The position numbers and the translations under genes are program-made. Below, one piece after another: positions 50,824 to 59,350 of a stretch of DNA of 64,000 nt. The stretch is from positions 24,575 through 88,574 of the forward strand of contig QWPB01000108.1 of assembly GCA_003671275.1 (NCBI GenBank). Reading direction: 5' to 3'. Numbering within the stretch: the stretch's first letter is position 1; every line of letters starts with the position of its first letter. The notes below the pieces were generated by a model. That model was not told where the DNA came from and did not search any database. It saw nothing but the letters and a program-made list of their open reading frames with translations. The stretch comes from Planctomycetota bacterium (GTDB lineage: Bacteria > Planctomycetota > Planctomycetia > Planctomycetales > Planctomycetaceae).

Positions 50824-51444
50824 TTAGTCCATGAAGATTCGCTTCCAGCCGTTGAAGATGCAGTCCAACAAATCGCGACCCGCGTCGGTGGCCACGAACT
50901 TGGAGACGCCCCCGTCCGAGCCCTCCAGTGTGGCGATAGCCACGGTGTCCCCGTCCTCGGAAATCAGCCACTGATTCTTGGTGAACCAAGTGGCGATGTC
51001 GGTCAGATCCTTGCGAGATTCCGGAAGGTAGCACTGACCTTCAATAAACAGTTGGTAACCGTACTCTTCCAGTTTTGGCCAGGGCAGGGCACCTTCGGCC
51101 CCCTTCCAGTACGGCAGCAGGATCGATTCAGAATCCGGGCTGACGTTCGGATTGTGAAGCATGTCGATCGCATTCCACGGACAGATCGTCAGCGTGTAGA
51201 GATCGCTGCTGTCATTGGGCGACCGGTAGCACATCTGGCAGCCGATGCACCGCGAGGTGTCGATCTGATGGTAGCTTTGCCCCGGCATGGAGCCGGGGAC
51301 TTCGTAGATGCAGTCGACCGGGCAGACCGTCGCACAGGACTGGCAACTGGTGCAGGAGTCCTTGTTGATGACGTTGATGTAGCGAGTTTCTTTCTTCCGG
51401 TCATCCTTGCGGGTCTGGAAGTACTCGGTGACGCTGATCGTCAT
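50824..51444 (-). CDS. Ferredoxin-domain protein with two 4Fe-4S sites
   Basis: Cytoplasmic iron-sulfur protein of 206 aa. The start at 51444 (MTISVTEYFQTRKDDRKKETRYINVINKDSC) is chosen; upstream residues to 51531 look non-coding. The first cluster motif is CTSCQSCATVCPVDC (CxxCxxCxxxCP) and the second is CIGCQMCY followed 16 residues later by CPW, typical of a two-cluster ferredoxin. The C-terminal 110 residues (about 95-206) are an extra helical domain of unknown role (KDLTDIATWFTKNQWLISED). The redox partner is unknown; no Nuo or oxidoreductase genes are adjacent. Confidence 0.88.
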   Translation of the reverse strand: MTISVTEYFQTRKDDRKKETRYINVINKDSCTSCQSCATVCPVDCIYEVPGSMPGQSYHQIDTSRCIGCQMCYRSPNDSSDLYTLTICPWNAIDMLHNPNVSPDSESILLPYWKGAEGALPWPKLEEYGYQLFIEGQCYLPESRKDLTDIATWFTKNQWLISEDGDTVAIATLEGSDGGVSKFVATDAGRDLLDCIFNGWKRIFMD

Positions 51445-51738
51445 GGCGCGTGGATCTCGTTCCGGGGCCACCGCTTGCGCGGACTTTCGAGCCGACTCAC
51501 GGCCCGGTTCCGTAGAGCATAGCGTCCACAAACCATATCAGCCAGCGGAGATACGCCGGGTAGGGAGATTCCCAGTGGAGAGAAGCCCGGCAAGATCCAC
51601 CTGCGGGGGTTTGTGTATGCCCCAGTTCGACGATCTCCGAATGACAATCTCACTTCCGGACTTGAACCGCGCTGAGTTTTCCGCGAATCTCAAGCTTCAG
51701 CCGCCCTGCCTCCTGCGGACTGTGCCGAGGGCCTCATC

Positions 51739-52722
51739 TTGATCGAATACCGCAGATTCCGGAATTTTGATCCTCCGGGGATCTGGAGGCTCTGGTGCGA
51801 AGGCCAGATGGGGCGTGGTGCGGCTTTGCCCCGCTCGATGGATGCCTTTGAGGCGACTAACTACGGACAGCCCTACTTTGATCCAGAAGGACTGGTGCTG
51901 GCGGTCGATGGATCACGGATCGTGGGTATGGTCCATGCTGGTTTTGCCGCGACCGAAGACCGGTCCCGGCTGGATCGTTCGCTCGGGGTCATCTGCACGG
52001 TACTCGTGCATCCTGAGTACCGACGCCAGGGGATTGGAACGGAGCTGGTCCGGCGGGCTGAGACTTATTTAGACAATCAACCCGTGACGAAAGTGCTTGC
52101 CGGGCCGGCGCGGGGGCTCGATCCGTTTTACTTTGGATTGTATGGCGGGTGTCGGCCATCGGGTTTTCTGCTGAGCGATCCGGCCAGCCAACCATTCTTT
52201 ACGAAGCTTGGGTATGTCGAGCATGAACGGCACGGGGTATTTGATCGCGATCTGACCATTCCCCGTGATCCCACGACGGCACGTAACCTGACGATCCGAA
52301 GACAGACCGAACTGGAGGCACTCGACAAGTCCGACGCCCCCAACTGGTGGTGGTACACCCACCTGGGGCGCACTGACGCGATTCGCTATTGCTTAAAAAT
52401 GAAGCGGACCGGGGAATCGATCGCGACGGTGAATGTCACTCCCCTGGAGCATTATGAAGACGCCTGGGTCGACCGCTCGGTGGGGATCGTGGATATGCGG
52501 GTCGCGGATGCCTACCGAGGGCAGGGGTACGGCCAGTCGCTGTTGATTGAAGTGGTCCGGCATCTCCGAAAAGATCAGCTGCAACGCGCCGAGATCCATG
52601 CGCCAGATAACAGCCCGCTCGCGCTGCGGATTGTGGCTGCTGCCGGGTTCGAGCGGATTGATACGGGAGTCGTCTATTGCCGGGGTCGGGATGCGTCATC
52701 CCCGTTCGTTTCCGGGACGTGA
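51739..52722 (+). CDS. Double GNAT-domain acetyltransferase
   Basis: Protein of 327 aa with two tandem GNAT folds. Domain 1 (about 1-165) has the acetyl-CoA loop VHPEYRRQGIGTELVRRAE. Domain 2 (about 175-320) has VADAYRGQGYGQSLLIEVV. Both keep the Q/R-x-x-G-x-G/A signature, so both may bind acetyl-CoA. It probably starts with TTG at 51739 (MIEYRRFRNFDPPGIWRLW); no ATG is nearby in frame. The substrate is unknown. It converges with the SUI1 gene. Confidence 0.85.
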   Translation: MIEYRRFRNFDPPGIWRLWCEGQMGRGAALPRSMDAFEATNYGQPYFDPEGLVLAVDGSRIVGMVHAGFAATEDRSRLDRSLGVICTVLVHPEYRRQGIGTELVRRAETYLDNQPVTKVLAGPARGLDPFYFGLYGGCRPSGFLLSDPASQPFFTKLGYVEHERHGVFDRDLTIPRDPTTARNLTIRRQTELEALDKSDAPNWWWYTHLGRTDAIRYCLKMKRTGESIATVNVTPLEHYEDAWVDRSVGIVDMRVADAYRGQGYGQSLLIEVVRHLRKDQLQRAEIHAPDNSPLALRIVAAAGFERIDTGVVYCRGRDASSPFVSGT

Positions 52723-52744
52723 GATGCGGATTGGAAGATTCCGC

Positions 52745-53083
52745 TTACGGAACGCGATAGCCGATTTTTTGAAGGACAACCCGGACTCGGTCCAGCTGTT
52801 CTCCCTGGATCTCGATCTCACTTTCGTGCAGTGATCCGCCCGCTCCACATTGCGATTTGATCTGGGCCAGCAGCCCCGGCAGGTCGTTTCCCTCGGCAGG
52901 CAGGCCACGAATTACCGTGACCCGCTTGCCGTTTTTGCGTTTCTCGATGGTCAACCGGGCTGTCTGCTGGTCGGGAGGAATGCGCAGCGGTTCGGGCGGG
53001 GGACAGACGCACTCCGACTCGAGTCGCCCACAACATTCGCAGTGCGGTGGTCGATCGAACGGAGTGCCTTCGAAGAGTCGCAC
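52745..53083 (-). CDS. SUI1/eIF1-like translation factor with Cys-rich N-terminus
   Basis: Bacterial member of the SUI1 family (YciH/eIF1). The fold is ARLTIEKRKNGKRVTVIRGLPAEGNDLPGLLAQIKSQCGAGGS..EIEIQGEQLDRVRVVLQKIG, including the conserved K-N-G-K, T-V-I-R-G and G-x-G-G-S elements. The first 30 residues contain five Cys (CECCGRLESECVC), more than in E. coli YciH and possibly a small zinc site. GTG start at 53083. It is 29 bases downstream of the topoisomerase gene's stop on the same strand, so probably co-transcribed. Roles in start-codon fidelity are known for eukaryotic eIF1 and much less clear in bacteria. Confidence 0.88.
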   Translation of the reverse strand: MRLFEGTPFDRPPHCECCGRLESECVCPPPEPLRIPPDQQTARLTIEKRKNGKRVTVIRGLPAEGNDLPGLLAQIKSQCGAGGSLHESEIEIQGEQLDRVRVVLQKIGYRVP

Positions 53084-53112
53084 GAGGATCTCCTGAATGA
53101 GCTGCGAGATAC

Positions 53113-55038
53113 CTACACGTCCAGATCGTCCGCTTCGCCCGCCTGCTCCATGATCAGCTTGTAGCGCTCGCTGGCGTCTTTCCCCAGGAGTTGCGAGAAA
53201 ATCGTATCGGCCTCGATGGCGCTCTCGATATCGACGCGGAGCAAGGTTCGCGTCTTGGGGTTCAACGTGGTTTCCTTCAACTGGTCACTGTTCATCTCGC
53301 CCAGACCTTTGAACCGCTGGACATCGTATTTTCGATTCGCGGGCAGGCCCGCAATGATCGATTCTTTGTCCGCGTCATCGCGGGCGTAGTACCGCTCCTT
53401 GCCGACCTCGATCTTGTAGAGCGGGGGCTGGGCCAGAAAGATGCGGCCCTGGGTAATCAGTTCTCGCATATGCCGGAAAAAGAGGGTCATCATCAGCGTA
53501 CTGATGTGATAACCATCGCTGTCAGCATCCATCAGCAGGATGATGCGGTGATAGCGGATATGGTGCGGGTCGAAGTTCGGGCCGATTCCGGTACCGAGGG
53601 TTTCGACCAGGTCTTTGACTTCTTGGCTCTCCAGGATTTTGCCGACGGTCAGGGACTCGGTATTGAGGATTTTGCCCTTCAGCGGCAGCACGGCTTGGAC
53701 CCGCGAGTCGCGGCCGCTGGCGGCGGTGCCCCCGGCGGACTGACCTTCCACGATGAACAGCTCACACTCTTCGGGCTTATCGGACCGACAATCGAGGAGC
53801 TTCCCCGGCAGGTTACTGCGGCGGCTGCCGGGGGTTTTGCGGCGAACCTCGCTGACGGCCGCGCGGCTGGCCTCGCGCGCCCGGGCTGCCAGCATGATGC
53901 GACCGATGACGGCATCGGCGATCGTCGGATTGGTATTGAGCCAACTCTCCAGCCCCGACCGCACGACGCCCTCGACGAGCGAGGTCATCTCCATATTGTT
54001 CAGTTTGTCCTTCGTTTGCCCCTGAAACTCGGGGGCGTTGTGAAAGACGCTGAGGACCGCGACGACCCCTTCCCGCATGTCATCCGGCGTGATCGACAGC
54101 CCCTTGGCCTTGATCTCGTGGACATCCATGTAGTTCTTGACTGCTTTGGCCACACCGGATCGCAGCCCTGATTCGTGCGTTCCCCCGCCTCGCGTGCGAA
54201 TCCCGTTGACATAGCTGCGGACCTGGTCATCGGTCGACTCGGTCCAGCGGAGGGTCAGCTCGACGCGAACCTTCTCTTCGTCCTTCTCGGCATTGAACGC
54301 CCCCTCGTGGATGGGCTTCTTGGAGTCGTCCCGGATGATCTTTTCCAGGTACGCTTTGATCCCATCCGGGTGCTGAAACTCGGTGGTTTCCTTCTTCATC
54401 TCGTCGACTAAGGTGATCTTCAAACCGCCGTGGATGTACGAGATATCCTCGATATGCTGCTTGATCGTGTCGCCCGAGAACTGCACCCGGCGGAAAATCT
54501 CAGCGTCGGGCCGGAAGAAGATTTCTGTCCCGTGCCCGCGAAAGGGACGCAACTGCTTGAGCGAGGTCGTGCTCTTCCCGCGTTTGAAACGCATCTGCCA
54601 TTCGTAACCATCGCGGCGGACGGTAGCGACCATCTCTTCAGAAAGGGCGTTCACAACCGACGAGCCAACGCCATGCAGTCCCCCGCTGCGGGCGTAGCTC
54701 TTTTCGCTGAATTTTCCGCCCGAGTGGAGGGTGGTGAGGATCACCTCCAGGGCGGGTTTCTTCATCTTCTTGTGCAGGTCGACCGGAATGCCGCGGCCAT
54801 TGTCTTCGACCGACAACGAGGCCCCATCCTTGTGCAATGTGACCTTGATCTGGTCGCACTCCCCGGCCAGATATTCGTCGACTGAGTTGTCAACGATTTC
54901 CCAGATCAGATGGTGCAACCCGCGGGTATCGATCCCCCCGATATACATCCCGGGCCGCTGCCGGACCGCTTCTAGCCCTTCGAGGACTTCGATGTCATCA
55001 GCCGTGTACGAGGTGCTGGTTTTGAGAACGGACGACAT
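53113..55038 (-). CDS. gyrB: Type IIA DNA topoisomerase subunit B (GyrB/ParE)
   Basis: ATPase and TOPRIM subunit of DNA gyrase or topoisomerase IV, 641 aa from the start at 55038 (MSSVLKTSTSYTADDIEVLEGL). GHKL ATPase: GLEAVRQRPGMYIGG, VEDNGRGIPVDLH and GLHGVGSSVVNALSE; the transducer has QTKDKLNN. The TOPRIM domain has EGQSAGGTAASGRDSRVQA near 427 and LLMDADSDGYHI near 505; consensus is EGDSAGG and DADVDGSHI. The metal-binding Glu and Asp residues are kept. The Asp-to-Gln change corresponds to E. coli GyrB Asp426. The length fits either GyrB or ParE, and no gyrA/parC is in the window, so the symbol is provisional. The frame is open to 55155. SUI1 follows. Confidence 0.88.
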   Translation of the reverse strand: MSSVLKTSTSYTADDIEVLEGLEAVRQRPGMYIGGIDTRGLHHLIWEIVDNSVDEYLAGECDQIKVTLHKDGASLSVEDNGRGIPVDLHKKMKKPALEVILTTLHSGGKFSEKSYARSGGLHGVGSSVVNALSEEMVATVRRDGYEWQMRFKRGKSTTSLKQLRPFRGHGTEIFFRPDAEIFRRVQFSGDTIKQHIEDISYIHGGLKITLVDEMKKETTEFQHPDGIKAYLEKIIRDDSKKPIHEGAFNAEKDEEKVRVELTLRWTESTDDQVRSYVNGIRTRGGGTHESGLRSGVAKAVKNYMDVHEIKAKGLSITPDDMREGVVAVLSVFHNAPEFQGQTKDKLNNMEMTSLVEGVVRSGLESWLNTNPTIADAVIGRIMLAARAREASRAAVSEVRRKTPGSRRSNLPGKLLDCRSDKPEECELFIVEGQSAGGTAASGRDSRVQAVLPLKGKILNTESLTVGKILESQEVKDLVETLGTGIGPNFDPHHIRYHRIILLMDADSDGYHISTLMMTLFFRHMRELITQGRIFLAQPPLYKIEVGKERYYARDDADKESIIAGLPANRKYDVQRFKGLGEMNSDQLKETTLNPKTRTLLRVDIESAIEADTIFSQLLGKDASERYKLIMEQAGEADDLDV

Positions 55039-55739
55039 GCGGCAATCTTCCGTGACGGGACAAGACGGCGACTCGTTGCAGACCACTCCTGGACTCCATC
55101 GCCAAGTCCCAGGACACCCCATCGTATCACACTCCGTCACGTACTCGGGAGTCAACGATACGAATCGGGAACTTCATGGGAGCGGTTCGAAGGGGTTCTG
55201 CCTGCTGAGAAGCGGATTCGGAAACAACGATCAGGGGATTGACTGAGCGATAAAGGTAAGCATCGTACTGCCCCGAGGCAATCCAGATAGGTGTCGTCGA
55301 CCGACGCATGCGTGCGTCAGAAAAGTGGGACGAGATGGTCCTCTGCCCCCTCTCCCTTGCAAACACTCACAAGGTGAAAGACACATCGATCGCGGGGGAG
55401 AGGGGGCCGGAGGTCTCGGCTGTCTGTTTTCCTGACGCAGGCACCACCGGCTGACAGACGTTTCCCTCGAATTCATGTGACCCCGGCGTCGATTGTCTCC
55501 ACGTGTTCTTTGACGGTGCTTGTTTTTTCATCGTGCCTGATCCAGAAAACCGGGTCAGACCAACGGCCCCTCGCGTTCAGGGCGGAGATCGCTCTTTGTG
55601 TGGGCAGCCGGATTGTCGGTCGTGCTTTCGTGGGGGATGTCTCCGTGTCTCTGCTTGACATTTCTCCCCATCACCGTGACGCTGAACTGTGTTCCCGTGG
55701 TACTTGCTGTACCGCGTCCCTGGATTGGAAAGTGCGATC
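55039..55739. other. 700-base divergent gap with an inverted repeat
   Basis: No credible gene; open frames on both strands lack family resemblance. It separates the divergent topoisomerase and CRTAC1-like genes. Perfect 12-base inverted arms lie at 55345-55356 and 55396-55407 (gccccctctccc / gggagagggggc). No -35/-10 pair was identified with confidence. Confidence 0.5.
55345..55407. repeat. Perfect 12-base inverted repeat, gccccctctccc
   Basis: The arm at 55345-55356 pairs exactly with 55396-55407 over a 39-base spacer in the middle of the gap. The stem is very G/C-rich, but no T-run follows on either strand. It is probably another member of the window's intergenic hairpin set. Confidence 0.55.
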
Positions 55740-57608
55740 GTGAATCTGCCTGAACCTTCTCACACTGGTGGGGATGCGGATCTTGAACGGGACGATGCCA
55801 TTATTGGCATCGCCTTCCGTAAGTCATTGCTTGCATTTGGAGGGATCGTCGCTGTGGTGGCCGGGGTGCTGGGGGTGCGGTTCCTGATGCGGGAGCCGCC
55901 GCCGCCGGTCGTTCCGGTCGGCCCGGCTCCGGTTATCAAGGTCCGCGAAGTGGCCCCCCTGACGCTTCCGCAGATTCCCTTTCGGGATGTCACCGCCGAA
56001 GCGGGGCTGGCCTTCGTTCATGAGAACGGGGCTGCTGGCGAGAAGCTCCTGCCGGAGACGATGGGCGGAGGCGTGGCTTTTCTGGACTATGACAGTGACG
56101 GGGACCAGGACATTCTGCTGGTCAACAGCAATCGCTGGGCATGGGATACGCGGCCCGCTCCGGACAAGCCCGTGACAAGTGCCCTCTACCAGAACGACGG
56201 CACCGGGAAGTTCACGGATGTCACGCACGAAGCGGGGCTGGCGATCCCGTTCTATGGGATGGGCGTGGCGGTTGGCGATTATGACAACGATGGCGATGCG
56301 GATCTGTGCTTCTCAGCGGTGGGTCAGAACAGGCTGTTTCGCAATGAGGGCGGTAAGTTCGTAGAGAACACCACGCTGGCAGGGGTCGGCGGCCCGGAGG
56401 ATCAATGGTCATCCGGGATTGGCTGGTTCGACTACGACAACGACGGGGATCTGGATTTGTGGGTCTGCCGGTATGTGGTCTGGAACCGGGAAATCGACCT
56501 GAAACAGGAGTTCAAACTGGTCGGGACGGAGCGGGGCTATGGGCGACCATTTCAGTTTCAGGCCACCGACCCCGCGCTCTATCGCAACAATGGGGATCAG
56601 ACCTTTACCGATGTCTCGGCGGTCATGGGGGTTCAGGTCCGCGAACCGCAGACCGGTAGCCCAAGTGGGAAATCACTGGGGCTGACCTTTGCCGATGTGA
56701 ACCATGATGGGTGGCTGGATGTGCTGGTCGCGAACGATACGGTGCAGAATTTCCTGTTCCTGAATCGGGCGGGGAAGAGCTTCGAGGAGGTCGGTCGCCC
56801 ACAGGGGATTGCTTTTAGCCCCGAGGGAACGCCCCGCGCGGGAATGGGGATTGATGTCGGGATGTTCCGCGAGGGGACCGGCGATTGCGGCGTGGCGATT
56901 GGGAACTTTGCCAATGAAATGACGGCCCTCTATGTCGCCCCCGAAGGGACCGAATCGTTCACGGATGAGGCGGTGCCGACAGGGCTGGGACCGCAGACCC
57001 GACTGGTGCTGACGTTTGCGGTGCTGTTTTTGGATGCTGATCTGGATGGACGGCTTGATCTGTTCTGCGCGAATGGTCACCTGGAGGACGATATCTCCCG
57101 CGTGCAGGAGAGTCAGAGCTACGAGCAGCCAGCTCAACTGTTCTGGAATGCCGGAGTGAACCAGGCGACCGAGTTCGTGCCGCTGACTTCGAAGGAGTGC
57201 GGGGCCGATCTATTTCGCCCGATCGTGGGGCGCGGCGCGGCCAGTGCGGACATCGATAACGATGGTGATCTGGATCTGCTGGTCGGATCTTGCGGACGGT
57301 CGCCACGCCTGCTTCGGAATGAACAGTCCAGCGGACAGCATTGGCTGCGGGTAGCCCTGCGCGGAACGAAGTCCAATCGCGACGCCATTGGAGCCGAGGT
57401 CACCCTCAAGGCAGGAGGCGTGACGCAAACCCGAATGGTGAATCCCACCCGGGGTTACCAGTCGCAAAGTGAGCGGACCGTCAGCTTCGGGCTGGGAGGC
57501 AGTGACAAGATTGATTCGGTTGAGATCCGCTGGCCTGGCGGGGTTGTCCAGCGATTGGACAACGTTGCCGCAGACCGCCTGCTATCCGTTGAGCAGGCTC
57601 AGCCGTAA
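55740..57608 (+). CDS. CRTAC1-like FG-GAP/VCBS repeat protein with ASPIC/UnbV domain
   Basis: Membrane-anchored extracellular protein of about 622 aa. One N-terminal helix (LLAFGGIVAVVAGVLGVRFL) follows a 30-residue cytoplasmic stretch. The body is a beta-propeller of FG-GAP/VCBS repeats with calcium loops: DYDSDGDQDILLV, DYDNDGDADLCF, DYDNDGDLDLWV, DVNHDGWLDVLV, DADLDGRLDLFC and DIDNDGDLDLLV. The C-terminal ASPIC/UnbV domain includes VRWPGG-type IRWPGGVVQRLDNV and HWLRVALRGTKSNRDAIGA. The family is frequent in planctomycetes, with carbohydrate- or ligand-binding roles suspected. GTG 55740 follows GGAAAG; another GTG at 55689 is in frame. Confidence 0.88.
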   Translation: MNLPEPSHTGGDADLERDDAIIGIAFRKSLLAFGGIVAVVAGVLGVRFLMREPPPPVVPVGPAPVIKVREVAPLTLPQIPFRDVTAEAGLAFVHENGAAGEKLLPETMGGGVAFLDYDSDGDQDILLVNSNRWAWDTRPAPDKPVTSALYQNDGTGKFTDVTHEAGLAIPFYGMGVAVGDYDNDGDADLCFSAVGQNRLFRNEGGKFVENTTLAGVGGPEDQWSSGIGWFDYDNDGDLDLWVCRYVVWNREIDLKQEFKLVGTERGYGRPFQFQATDPALYRNNGDQTFTDVSAVMGVQVREPQTGSPSGKSLGLTFADVNHDGWLDVLVANDTVQNFLFLNRAGKSFEEVGRPQGIAFSPEGTPRAGMGIDVGMFREGTGDCGVAIGNFANEMTALYVAPEGTESFTDEAVPTGLGPQTRLVLTFAVLFLDADLDGRLDLFCANGHLEDDISRVQESQSYEQPAQLFWNAGVNQATEFVPLTSKECGADLFRPIVGRGAASADIDNDGDLDLLVGSCGRSPRLLRNEQSSGQHWLRVALRGTKSNRDAIGAEVTLKAGGVTQTRMVNPTRGYQSQSERTVSFGLGGSDKIDSVEIRWPGGVVQRLDNVAADRLLSVEQAQP

Positions 57609-57626
57609 GGTGTTCGCGGGCTGTGG

Positions 57627-59132
57627 TTATTGGCCACTCAGAGTCTGGTCTCTCAGGCTGGAGTCGAACTCTGTGTCCCGCGTGTCGTCGAGTCCTCCAG
57701 TCAGCAGCAGGCCATCAAGCAGGCAAGTGGCTTGAGCCAGATCGGATTGCGCCTGGACATACTCCAGATTCGCATCGAAATAGGTGCGGCGGGCGACCAG
57801 CACCTGCACGAAGTCGAATTCGCCACCCGCGTGGGCCTGTTCCACCAGCTTGAGGGTCTCGACGGCCCTCGGCAGGATTTCGATTCGATACGTTTCTACG
57901 GCGGCGATGGCGGATTCGTACTGCCCGCGTGTTTCAGCCAGGCGGGACTGGATCGCCAGCTGGGTCCGCTCGACATTGCGTGACGCGCGGCACATCTCGG
58001 CATGGGCCGCCGAGATGTTGCCTTCATTCGCATTGTGGAAGGGGATCGGCATTCCGACCTGGGCGTTGATCAGCCCCGAACCCGTGCCGTTGTCGCGTCC
58101 CGCCGCCAGCATGAAGGACAGGTTGGGGGTCGACTGAGCTTCCTGACGATCGATGTTGGCTTGGGCTCGGGCCAGTCGCGATCGGGCTCCCTGCAATTCG
58201 GGACTGGCTGAGAGGATCTCTGTGCCGACCTGATCCCAATCGCGGGCGACGGGCTCGTTTGGCAGCTGGCCATCCAGTGGTTGCGGTTGCTGTTCCGGCA
58301 CACCCGCCACGGTGACCAGTTGTTTCCACGCAGCCCGCAGTGCGGCGTCCGCCTGTTGCCGTTGAACCTGGACTTGTCGCAGCTGGATCTCCGATTGCAG
58401 GATGTCTGTTCGGGAGCCTTCCTTGGCGTCGAAGCGAGCCTGGGCCGTCGTGACCCCTTTTTGGACCACCATTTCAAACTCGTTGGCCAGTTCGAACCGT
58501 CGCTGAGCAGCCAGCGCGGCGTAGAAGTGGACGCGGACATCGGTCAGGACGCGTTGCCGCTGGGTTTCCACTTCCCATAGTTGCGACTGAACTTCCTGAT
58601 TGAGAACAGTTTCGTTTTTGCACAGTTTGTCAGCTGTGACGAAGTCCTGTTCAATAAAAGCTATGTGCTGGTCGGTCCGCTGGTCGGCAATCTGGGTGGC
58701 GTTGTACCCGACGAACGGGTTGGGTTTGCGCCCCACCTGGTCGCGAAAGCCCATCGCCTTGTGGGCCGAAGCTGTTGCCTGCTGAATGGCCGGGTTGTAG
58801 CTGAGTGCCATGGACTCAAACCGGTCGATGGACCATCCCGGACTGTCGGCATTCTCGTTTGGAGGGGCGGCTGCTGGGGGCAGGTCCGCATCCAGGAAGG
58901 CCGCCGCCAGGATCTCCGCGGCCTCTTCGGGGTCCGAGGAACTTGCCACCTTTGTGACGGGTGAGGGGAATGTCGGACGGTCAGACGAGAGGGCCAGGCT
59001 CGTCGAACGCGGGCTCAGGGGGGCACGCTGAATAGAGGAAACGTGCGGTGACTGGCAACCTTCGAATGTGCCGCACAGGGCCAGACTCAGACACCAGCGG
59101 AACAGGGGCTGACGAGTGGAGAATCGTTTCAC
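57627..59132 (-). CDS. Outer membrane efflux lipoprotein (TolC/CusC family)
   Basis: Outer-membrane channel of a tripartite efflux system, 501 aa. The signal peptide ends in a lipobox-like LCGTFEGC, so the mature protein would be a lipoprotein as in CusC. The typical doubled OEP repeat of long helices and short strands follows: AGWSIDRFESMALSYNPAIQQATA-like start, ARFDAKEGSRTDILQSEIQLRQVQVQRQQADAALRAAWKQL and AHAGGEFDFVQVLVARRTYFDANLEYVQAQSDLAQA. No RND pump or membrane-fusion gene lies in the window. Divalent-metal efflux is the usual CusC role but is only suggested here. It converges with the CRTAC1-like gene 18 bases away. Confidence 0.88.
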   Translation of the reverse strand: MKRFSTRQPLFRWCLSLALCGTFEGCQSPHVSSIQRAPLSPRSTSLALSSDRPTFPSPVTKVASSSDPEEAAEILAAAFLDADLPPAAAPPNENADSPGWSIDRFESMALSYNPAIQQATASAHKAMGFRDQVGRKPNPFVGYNATQIADQRTDQHIAFIEQDFVTADKLCKNETVLNQEVQSQLWEVETQRQRVLTDVRVHFYAALAAQRRFELANEFEMVVQKGVTTAQARFDAKEGSRTDILQSEIQLRQVQVQRQQADAALRAAWKQLVTVAGVPEQQPQPLDGQLPNEPVARDWDQVGTEILSASPELQGARSRLARAQANIDRQEAQSTPNLSFMLAAGRDNGTGSGLINAQVGMPIPFHNANEGNISAAHAEMCRASRNVERTQLAIQSRLAETRGQYESAIAAVETYRIEILPRAVETLKLVEQAHAGGEFDFVQVLVARRTYFDANLEYVQAQSDLAQATCLLDGLLLTGGLDDTRDTEFDSSLRDQTLSGQ

Positions 59133-59350
59133 AACACGAATCCATTCCAGAGCGCAGAAGCGGACGAACGATCCTGTTCGCCATGCTCCTCAAATCGGCC
59201 AGAATCGTGACGTTCGTAAAGTTCCTGCCTGCAACCTAAGCGGTAGCTAACTCTGACTTGAAAACAATCGTTACAGCCAGAATAACCGCTACCTCATGGC
59301 CCGGCGCATTCATACAGTCGATACAACCCAATTTTTCTGTGGATGCCGAA

